DNA of 64,000 bases from Triglochin maritima (lineage: Eukaryota > Streptophyta > Magnoliopsida > Alismatales > Juncaginaceae): NCBI GenBank assembly GCA_963682175.1, contig OY821778.1:47468598-47532597 (forward strand), written 5' to 3'. Below the pieces are notes generated by a model that was not told the DNA's origin, did no database searches, and worked only from the letters and a program-made list of their open reading frames with translations. Positions 10,551 through 19,420 of the stretch are shown piece after piece (position 1 is the stretch's first letter; the number at the start of each line of letters is the position of its first letter). The translations under genes and the position numbers were made by a program.

Positions 10551-13500
10551 TCATCTGGCAACTGGATACGTGGGGGATATTTCCGCCTTCTCAACCCGAT
10601 TTTCACCATCTTCAGCTTCACTTATGTCCAGATAAAGATTATTGTTGTTCACGCTTTGCTCAGAGCTAGCATTGCTGCTTGTGGCCAGAGGCGAATCCGA
10701 TACACTAACCACCTTGCTCCTTGTCGATCCTGACCTCACACTATACATTGAGGATGCAGGAATATTCGTCATTAGCGGCCGTAAATTATTCGGGATGCTC
10801 CGTCTTATGTCCTGAACCCATCACACAAACAACTTTAGTATTAAATCTGGGTTGTGGATGAGAATTCCAATTACTATGTGGTAAAATATACTACTGAATT
10901 CAAAAAAACACAACTCACATACCATGTGCCTCATTGCCATATCTAAAGATTTCTTAGAGAGACTTCTCCCAAAGCCAGAACCATCCGGTGAAAGTGATGA
11001 TTTTGACGCAGAGTTGTTTTGGGCACAACGCAGGTTGTCTTGCTTCGGAGGAGCCAGTCTTCTTGCACTTATTACTCTCTCAACCATTTTGTTTCCAAGC
11101 AAAACAGGGTTAACATTGTCATTAGCAGTTGCTCGAGACCGGCCAACAGCAGGAACGGAACTCCCGCTGTGAACACTACCATTGGGAGCCCTTCCTCGTG
11201 CAGGTGAACAAGACTGTCTTCTTGGTCTACCTAGAGATCCTGCTTCAACAGATGATGATCGAGAACTTGGTGCTCCAGGTCGGCCTCGAGAAGCTGAAGT
11301 AGGCCTATCAGATAATGATGTCCTTAAATTTGGAGGTGCATCAAGGGAGAAGCCAGGCATTTCTGATGGTTTCCATGGTCTGGATCTTACGGTTGGAGAG
11401 CTTCCACGTGATGGCACCTTCGATGCTACTGGAGCTGTCTTTGCCACTGAAGATGTTCGCATAGGTGGAGCAGAATTGCCAGATATACCAGACGGTGTAG
11501 TAGGTCGTCTTGTTGGAGTGGCTGGCCTTGAAGGAGGTCTATTTGCTGCCACCACAGAAGACCTGGATGTTGGGGTAGAGGATCTGACTGGAGTAGATGA
11601 TCTTGGAGGAGCAACTGGCCTTGATGGTATGGTGGCATGAGAAGTAGGAGTTGATGGTCGGGAGGATCTAGAAGCAGCAGGTATTGTGGACCGACCTGTT
11701 GGTGTTGCAGGTCTTGATGAGACTGGAGCAGACCCTCCAGAAGAAGATGGCCTCCTAGCCCCCACATAGGAAGATGAGCTTGAGGTGGACGGTGACGGTG
11801 AATGTCTAGACAAGGTGCTCCCTCTTGTAGGAGGATCATGCAAATTAGCTAGCTGCAAGTACCAGGTAATAGCTGTTTCAGTTTATTTTCTATTTTTTTC
11901 ATGATATATGTGACCACCATTGCTCAAGAGACTAGAAGAGTAGAACATTCATGTAAAAAAAAATCTAATGAAAAAAGAAATAGATTAGTCAATATATGGG
12001 CCAAATAATGTTTATTCACGGACAAGTACATAAGTCATACAAATTTTATAATTGTCCAACATAAACCTTTGTGAGAAAACAGACTGGAGAGTAACGAATA
12101 AAAATAAACAAAGATTTGAAGTTAGATGTCAGTTTTTCCTGGTTATTGGTTCAGCCTCATCCATTATGAGTGAGATTCATAGAATCTACTTACAGAGGAT
12201 AATAATGGAAATGATCTACACAGCAAGAACCTTCCAACATGCAAAAATGAATTTGTGCAGCATAATTCAGATATGCACACATGAACTTATAATATGTCCT
12301 TAAAAGAGTTGAAATCCTAAATTTAGATAGCAATGACATGATACAACAAATTTAGATGTAAGATGTAAATATTGGAAAACATGAAAAATAAAAATGGTCA
12401 CCCTTGATCTGAGCATAGTTTGACGAGGTTTTGGTGTACCCATATGCCCGGTTGGAGATCTATTAGACTCCTTGTCAAGAGAAGGAAAGAGTGGAGTACC
12501 GGGTGGTGTAAGAAGCCTACATAAGAAAATATTGGTTTGGTTAAGTTAGAGAGAAGAGACCATAAATAAATAAATATATAGAAAAAAACATAGTGAAAAA
12601 GTAGGTCAAAATTGTGTTGGATTATTAAGTTTGGGCTAGGACCATGAACAACTTAATGAGAAAATCCAATGTTGAGAAGTGGAGAGAGTGGAAAGAGTGG
12701 AGGGGTGATTAGACCCATGTACACTTGCACACATAGTGATCATGAGCCTATGTTAGTGGGGGTTAAGGGGCCCTATTTTTAGGCTATAGACTACTATAGA
12801 ATGTCTTGCACTCTACCCAGAAAAATACACAAGATACATATCTTTTATATCTCTCTACGAAAAACCGCTCCAGCGATTTTTGTCTCCACGAATTCCAACG
12901 TTTTCCGGTGGTCGATTCTTGAGAGATTTTGATCTACTTTCGAGGTTCGTCGACTCTGGTGTGCGCCTGATCGACGAAGGAATCGTTCTATCATGAGAGA
13001 AAAGCGTCAGACCCATTGCACCGGTACGTGAGGGCGATATTTTTCTTTGAGGCAAGTCAGAATTCGACGGCTCGGTTTGTAAGGTGTTTTCTGACCATTA
13101 TTCTTCGTTTGTTTGTTTTTCGAAATATGAATTTGTACGTTGGTTTAATCTGGATTTTGCTGATTTATTTATTTGACATTTGCAACTCACTATATTACAT
13201 GATCATATTTGTAATTGTAACAACAAATTGCAACGGTGAACTGAAGGGCAGAGTGTAGAGATGGAGCAAATATTTCCCAGAACTGTCTTTGTTTGTTTGT
13301 TAATTAGAAATGAAATTTGAAGAGACAAGCAGAAGAAGGAAGATAAAGTCGGGGTATGCTGTCTGAGTGGAGTGGAGTGGATATAATATAAGGGCTGCAG
13401 GACAGGGATTTATTTAAAAGAGGAAGACAATTGAAATATAAAAGCAAATGAAAGTCTTTCAAAGGAGTTTGGATGGAATGGGGGCATTCATTTGGGATTG

Positions 13501-14055
13501 GGAGGAAACGGACGGATTCATTAAAGAGGCCTAAAACATTGACCACCATTATTATTATTAGGGTGTCTGGAGTCCGGAGTTAAAAAAAGATAGAAAGAAA
13601 GAGAGAAATTACCAGTCGTAATCATTTTTGTCAGCGTCGGAGTTGAGGAACTCGTCGACGGCGGTCTTTCTGGGGGCAGGAGGAGCGATCTTGAAAATGG
13701 GGGAACTCCCGGGCTTGGATCCTGAGTAGGGTTTGATTGTTTGTTTGTTTGTTTGATTTGATTTGATTTGTTTGTTAAAATAAAAAAAAGAAAAAGAAAA
13801 AGAAAAAGAAAAGAACCTACCTGGTGGGGGATTAAGATCAAGATGAAGATGAGTTTGGTGATCGGTGTTGCGTTGCTCCTTCTCCCTCTTCCGCATCTCA
13901 AGGAAGAGGGCAAGCTCGTCGTCCTTCTCCTTGATCACCGCCCCGAGGCTCATGCTTCTTCCCCTCATCGGCATCACTCCTCCAATTTCTTGTTGTTGTT
14001 GTTGTTGATGATTATGCCTCTCCGTTCCTCCACTAAACCTCCTCCGATTCATCAT
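10551..14055 (-). CDS. basic Ser/Pro-rich protein (At3g09000/At2g40070 type, putative microtubule-associated)
   Basis: Five exons join in phase: 14055-13821, 13721-13613, 12516-12402, 11852-10923, 10811-10551, giving 549 residues. The N-terminus MMNRRRFSGG is followed by an acidic-basic helix (KEKDDELALFLEMRKREKE). Exons 2-3 carry the conserved EFLNSDADKNDYDWLLTPPG and TPLFPS. The 310-residue exon 4 is a disordered, strongly basic Ser/Pro/Thr/Arg tract with repeated SRPxTPT and RSSTPT units, then MVERVISARRLAPPK near its end. The layout matches a plant-specific family annotated as proline-rich or mucin-like, some members of which (as I recall, BPP proteins) bind microtubules; Pro-directed phosphorylation of the TP/SP sites is plausible. 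Two adjacent ATGs (14055, 14052) make the start slightly ambiguous. A MULE lies about 420 bp upstream and a solo LTR sits in intron 2. Confidence 0.85.
12615..13225. mobile_element. solo LTR of a retrotransposon, likely Ty1/copia
   Basis: Starts TGTTGGATTATTAAGTTTGG and ends GTAATTGTAACAACA, so the termini are TGTTG...CAACA, a perfect 5-bp inverted repeat with TG/CA ends. It is flanked by the 5-bp target duplication AATTG at 12610-12614 and 13226-13230. Length is 611 bp, with no internal region, so it is a solo LTR left by LTR-LTR recombination. It lies inside intron 2 of the Ser/Pro-rich gene. The superfamily is a guess from its general look. Confidence 0.88.
13730..13812. repeat. simple repeats in intron 1 of the Ser/Pro-rich gene
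   Basis: GTTT and GATTT tandem units (about 13738-13775) are followed by AAAAAG units (13786-13812). Read on the minus strand, the first intron begins with C/T-rich sequence and then CAAA-type repeats. Confidence 0.75.
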
Positions 14056-14473
14056 CTGTCACACCAACTAACAAGGGTAAGGGTGTTGGTGTTGGTGTTG
14101 GTGGATCTGCTTCTTTCTTTTCTTTTCGTTTTTGTTGTTGATTTTTTTTGTTTTGTTTTCTTAACACCATCACTACTGCAGTCTGCAGCCCACTGCTACT
14201 GCTCTTCTGCTGACGAGACAATTATTATTATTTCTGTCACAATTTTCCTAATAATTATTCTACACAGACAAGACAACCATAAGAAACTGAAAAGATAATT
14301 TCGTTGCAGATAAATTAATACGAATGCATGTATTTTATTTATTTATCGATTGTAGGTTTCTTTGGTTTGCTTCCCTTTGCAGTCACCACATCAAGTGCCA
14401 TTGCATTTGCCACCACCTGATTTCTCCATCTCTCCTCTATACTTGCTTCTTTCGTTTTTCAATCTTATTATTA
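14056..14473. promoter_or_regulatory. upstream region of the Ser/Pro-rich gene, cut short by the MULE
   Basis: About 420 bp between the start codon at 14055 and the MULE. It contains pyrimidine-rich and TTG-repeat sequence typical of a plant 5' UTR read on the other strand. No TATA box could be fixed with confidence. Anything further upstream has been displaced by the transposon. Confidence 0.4.
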
Positions 14474-14487
14474 GAGTCCTTATACAC

Positions 14488-14520
14488 GGACGCGGGCGTC
14501 CGTGACGCGCCCTACGTGGC
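14488..14520 (+). repeat. MULE left terminal inverted repeat (core)
   Basis: Contains GGACGCGGGCGTCC, itself a near-perfect palindrome, followed by GTGACGCGCCCTACGTGGC. It matches the right end with one gap and about four mismatches. Confidence 0.85.
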
Positions 14521-14813
14521 TTCAAAAAGTGGAGGAGTCAGCGTCTACTCGGATTGTCATGTCACGCTTTCCTTCCGAACGCGCCTTAAATTGTTTTAAA
14601 TTTTTTTGACGGTTTTCGAAGAAGGACGGTTCGTTTCCAAATTAGACAGCGGCAGACACCCTACGAACGACGGTTCGGATACCAAGGAAGATAACATATC
14701 CAGAACTAAAGTGAGACTCTCGCTTTCTTTCTTTCTTACCTGTGAACGTAGGAAGCGCACCTGTGAAGCTTTCCCGACTTTCTTTCCCTGTGAAGCGCAC
14801 CTTGTAAACGATA

Positions 14814-17800
14814 ATGGATTCTTCAACTCCGGCCGTCGATATCGAACACGTCCCAGAACCGGTGGGTCTCTAATTTTTTCTTTCCCTGGGTCGTTATGTT
14901 TTTTGATGAACTTCTGTTTATTAAATTATTGGTTTTAGGGAACCACGTACTACTTCCGGGAATCACGATGCTCCTGGAAGGTCATCCGAAAGCAGTTTGA
15001 CCGAATGAATAAGGTGGAGAAGGAGGCTTTCCGTAGCACCCCATTCGGTCACTTCCTAAACCTTCCTAACATTACGACGGACAACGAAATAGTCGGTTGG
15101 TTCGTCGAGCACTACGATACGGAGGAGGTGGGGCTGAGAATAGGATCAGGGGTAGTTCCCCTTACACCGGAAGACATCGCCCTAATTTTGGGGTTACGTA
15201 CGCATGGGAAGGCCGTGGTGATGGAACCATTGCGCGTCCAGAAGCGAGACGGGGTGAACCTTGACAACACCCAACTTTTAGTTCATCTGATGGCAAACAG
15301 TACCATGGGCGAGACTGAGGAGTACGTTCGTCTCCTGATTTCTTTCATCTTCAACAATTTTTTGTTCTATGATGGAACGCTGCGACCGAAGGAATGGTTC
15401 ATGCACCCTCTGAGGAACATCAAACGCCTAAGCAGCTACGCATGGGCAAGTGCAGTTCACAAAACCCTGGTTGGAGGCCTCGAGAAAGCAAGTTTAGAAC
15501 TGCAGGAGAGGAAAAAGGCAGGGAATTTCATAATGAGGCAGGGGAACGTCGAAGGTTGTGTTGCCATACTACACGTAAGTTTTTGTTCCTGCTTCACACT
15601 TCCTCTCTTCCTCCTTTTTGTTTTTGTTCTTTTCGGAATACGATGTGTGTCTGTTCGGAATACGTTGTGAGTCTGTTCGGATTAAGTGGTGGGTCTGTTC
15701 GGATTAAGTGGTGGGTCTGTTCGGATTAAGTGGTGAGTCTGTTCGGAATAAGTGGTGCGTCTGTTCGGATTAAGTTGGGTGTCTGTTCGGATTAAGTGTT
15801 GTGTCTGTTCGGAATAAGAAGTCGGACTGTTCGGATTAAGTGTTGTGTCTGTTCGGAATAAGTGTTGCGTCTGTTCGGATTAAGTTGGGTGTCTGTTCGG
15901 ATTAAGTTGGGTGTCTGTTCGGATTAAGTGGTGCGTCTGTTCGGATTAAGTTGGGTGTCTGTTCGGATTAAGTTGTGCGTCTGTTCGGATTAAGTGGTGC
16001 GTCTGTTCGGGTGAGGTGGTGCGTCTGTTCGGATTAAGTGGTGGGTATGTTCGGAATACGTTGCGAGTCTGTTCGGAATACGTTGTGGGTCTGTTCGGAT
16101 TAAGTGGTGGGGCTGTTCGGAATATGTGGTGGGGTTGTTCGGATTAAGTGTTGGGTCTGTTCGGAATACATTGTGAGTCAGTTCGGAATGCATTGTGAGT
16201 CTGTTCGAAATACATTGTGAGTCTGTTCGCATTAAGGGGTGGGTCTGTTCGGATTAAGTGGTGGGTCTGTTCGGAATAAGACGTGTGTCTGTTCGGAATA
16301 AGAAGTCCGTCTGTTCGGATTAAGTTGGGTGTCTGTTCGGTTTACGTTTAATGTATGTTCGGATTCAGTTGTCTTTCGAATATGAAGGTACGTTGGTATA
16401 GTAGTTCTCATTTTTTTCTTTTCCATTTGAAGGTGTGGCTTTGTGAGAAATTTAAATTGGGGGAGCCCAGAACTGGAGTTTTCCCACGGATGAAAAGATG
16501 GACGAAGCTGTTTGGGAAACGATTAACCCTGAGGAAATGGGAGGAACGTGGAATTACCTTACATCGGATTTACGACGGCACGTTCGACCTGATGGGGGCT
16601 CCATCAATGAGTGAAAGGGAGCTGCAACTTATTGGTCATGTTGGAACTCCTGTTCGAAAGAGCTCAACTTCAACCGTCAGTTTGCCAAGGCTCCAACTGG
16701 CAGACTGCAGCATTCATGTTGGAACTCCTGTTCGAAAGAGCTCAACTTCAACCGTCAGTTTGCCAAGGCTCCAACTGGCAGACTGAGTGAGGTGAAGACA
16801 AAATGGCTGAGGGCCGAAGCTGCCCTTAAGAAGGCCACAGAACAGGTACACGACCTCAGGGAAGAACTGAGGATTTCCCAGGAAGAGTGTGGGAGGCTCA
16901 GGAAAGATATTATATATCTTCGAGGGACATGGACAACTGGAAAACCTGGTGGGGAGAACGAGCGAGAGCAAGAGGAGGAGAATAGGAAGAAGAGGGAGGC
17001 GGAGGAAGAAGAGAATAGGAAGAGGAAGGAGGATGAAGAAGAAGAAGAAAAAAAGAGGAAGGAGGAGGAAGAAGAAAAGAGGAGGGAGGAGGAGGAAGAA
17101 GAAAAAAGGAGGGAGGAGGAAGAAGAAGAGAAGAAGAGGAAGGAGGAGGAGGAACGAGAAAAGAAGAAGAGGAAGGAGGAGGAGGAACGAGAAAAGAGGA
17201 AGAGGGAGGAGGAGGAATGCGAGAGAAAAAGGGAGGAGGAAAGGAAGAAGGAAGAAGAGGAGAAGAAAGAAGAGAGGAAGAGAATAGAGAGGGAGGAAGA
17301 GAAGAGGAGGGAGGAGGAGAGGAAGATGGGAGAAAAGAGGAAAATAGTGGAGGAGGAAGAGAAGAAGAGGGAAGAGAAGAAGAAGAAGGAGAAGAAAGAA
17401 GAAAGCAAGGCCCAGATAGCAAACTGGGTCGCGAAAAGAAAACGCTCGACGGCCACCGTTGAGCAGCAGCTGAAGGAAGGCGAACATCTGGCCAAGAAGA
17501 ATAAGAAGGAAGAAGAGCAAAAAAGAAAAGATAGAGCGGCTCAAAGGAGCCTGAAGAAAAAAAGGCCGGATGTTGACATGCCTGCATTGGGCACGTTGTC
17601 AGTTGATGAGGTCAAAATGCTACTGAACCTGACCGAACCCAACAAGGACAATAGGGAGGTCATCTGGAGAGGCGATATGTGCAGTTTAAAACGCTCCGAC
17701 CTGAAGGAGCTTATAACGCCTAGGATGGATATTAGCGCTGAAACTATCGACGTTATGCTATCGGTGCTCGAAGAAAGACGCCACCCAGAAAAAGTTATAT

Positions 17801-18300
17801 GCATATCCACATTCGAGTCGGGGCGAATTCTTGGAGGGCAAGGCAGAGAAGTTGATGATTTTATCCTCCCTAAAATCGTAGGTGCGTCTCCAACACAGAC
17901 CGTGATCGCACAACCATGCTGGTCTTCAGGTCATTGGACTCTGGTGGTTGTCTATGGCCCGTCCAAAGAGATTTTGGCATTCAACAGTCTCTTTAGGGAG
18001 CTAGGCGAAGGTGATGATCCGGAGCAGATTGTAGGCCTACATGAATGTGCAGCAGCGGATGCGGCTGTATACTGGAGGGATCTACTCAAGGTCGACTGGC
18101 CCCTGAGAATCCTGAGGAAAGAGAGCCAACAACAACCACCGGGGAGCAACGATTGCGGCGCATTCGTTTTATACTGGATAAGGTGCCTAATGTTCAATCT
18201 TGACCCTACGAAGGAGAAGGACCCCAATACCATCCACTCTATCAGGGGTGAATTGGCGGTCATGTTACTTAGGGATCGTCGGTCGTGTGTGCAGGTCTAA
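14814..18300 (+). CDS. MULE-borne PMD/DUF1985-like, coiled-coil, Ulp1 (C48) protease-like protein
   Basis: Exon 1 (14814-14861) and exon 2 (14939-15574) are in phase. They encode a domain resembling the plant mobile domain/DUF1985 fold ([11 protein letters not shown], then [17 protein letters not shown]). Intron 2 (15575-16432) holds a minisatellite array. Exon 3 starts at 16433. Across a 78-bp direct duplication (from 16637 and 16715) the frame changes: read straight through there is TGA at 16784. An 83-nt intron 16676-16758 (GTCAGT...CAG) would join the frames and give about 822 residues; otherwise the gene is broken. A Glu/Lys/Arg-rich coiled coil follows (about 16960-17420), then the Ulp1 domain: His codon 17932 (SGHWTL), the usual Asp position occupied by Asn (17983, AFNSL), Gln-Pro region and Cys codon 18154 ([11 protein letters not shown]). 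SUMO-type deconjugation is the family activity. The Asn leaves activity uncertain. Confidence 0.75.
15640..16375 (+). repeat. 22-bp minisatellite array 1 (in intron 2 of the Ulp1 gene)
   Basis: About 33 tandem units of the form GTCTGTTCGGATTAAGTGGTGG. The core CTGTTCGGAWTAMGT is constant and the last 6-7 bases vary. On the plus strand it reads in the same sense as the gene that contains it. Confidence 0.93.
16637..16786 (+). repeat. 78-bp tandem duplication in the Ulp1 gene
   Basis: Two nearly complete copies of a 78-bp unit start CATGTTGGAACTCCTGTTCG at 16637 and 16715. They are identical to the eye for about 72 bp, so the duplication is recent. The reading frame of the flanking exons differs before and after it. 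Confidence 0.92.
16960..17420 (+). repeat. polypurine tract encoding a charged coiled coil
   Basis: About 460 bp consisting almost wholly of A and G on the plus strand, built from GAG/GAA/AAG/AGG codons. It encodes a Glu/Lys/Arg-rich helix. Such mirror-like polypurine DNA can form triplex structures and expands by replication slippage. Confidence 0.85.
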
Positions 18301-18425
18301 ACAGACAAAGATATTTTAAGTTTTGTTTATTTTTTGGTTTACATGTACAAAATGTTTACATATTCAGCTCACAAACTATTTACATGTAAAAATACAAACA
18401 TTACCAATGTCATTCTTAAGCTAAC

Positions 18426-19315
18426 TTTATTCCGAACAGACAGTCTTCTTATTCCGAACAGACCCACCACTTATTCCGAACAGACCCAACACTTAATCCG
18501 AACAGACGCAACACTTAATCCGAACAGACTCACAAGTTAATCCGAACAAACGCAACATTTAATCCGAACAGGCTCACAACTTATTCCGAACACAGTCTTC
18601 TTATTCCGAACAGACCCACCACTTATTCCGAACAGACCCAACACTTAATCCGAACAGACGCAACACTTAATCCGAACATACTCACAACTTAATCCGAACA
18701 AACGCAACATTTAATCCGAACAGGCTCACAACTTATTCCGAACACAGTCTTCTTATTCCGAACAGACCCACCACTTATTCCGAACAGACCCAACACTTAA
18801 TCCGAACAGACGCAACACTTAATCCGAACAGACTCACAACTTAATCCGAACAAACGCAACATTTAATCCGAACAGGCTCACAACTTATTCCGAACACAGT
18901 CTTCTTAATCCGAACAGACCCACCACTTATTCCGAACAGACCCAACACTTAATCCGAACAGACGCAACACTTAATCCGAACAGACTCACAACTTAATCCG
19001 AACAAACGCAACATTTTATCCGAACAGGCTCACAACTTATTCCGAACACAGTCTTCTTAATCCGAACAGACCCAACACTTAATCCGAACAGACTCACAAC
19101 TTAATCGGAACAGAACCACCACTTATTCCGAACAGACCGAACACTTAATCAGAACTGACCCAACACTTAATCCGAACAGAACCACCACTTATTCCGAACA
19201 GACTCACAACTTATTCCGAACAGACACACCACTTAATCCGAACACACACAACTTATTCCTAACACACCCACAACATATTCCGAACAGGAAAAACTTATTT
19301 CGATCAGACACAAGT
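18426..19315 (-). repeat. 22-bp minisatellite array 2 (between the two MULE genes)
   Basis: About 40 units of the same repeat as at 15640-16375 but inverted (plus strand ATTCCGAACAGACCCACCACTT). A higher-order block of about 152 bp (seven units, marked by CAGTCTTCTTATTCC near 18440, 18592, 18744 and 18896) occurs four times. It starts about 125 bp after the Ulp1 stop codon and ends about 100 bp after the transposase stop codon. Confidence 0.93.
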
Positions 19316-19420
19316 AAATCTGAACTGAACTTGTATAACAACCATTTACAGATCAAAACAGATCAACAATTACAAGTTTCTTGGTTTTACAAGAACGGGA
19401 AAAAACAAAAAAAATGTAAA

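Noticed and set aside
11182..11640. Plus-strand open frame opposite the Ser/Pro-rich exon
   Set aside because: Shadow of a repetitive coding exon; its product shows no recognisable domain.
16714..17587. Long minus-strand open frames rich in Leu/Phe/Ser opposite the MULE coiled coil
   Set aside because: They are a by-product of the polypurine tract: its complement is a pyrimidine tract without stop codons.
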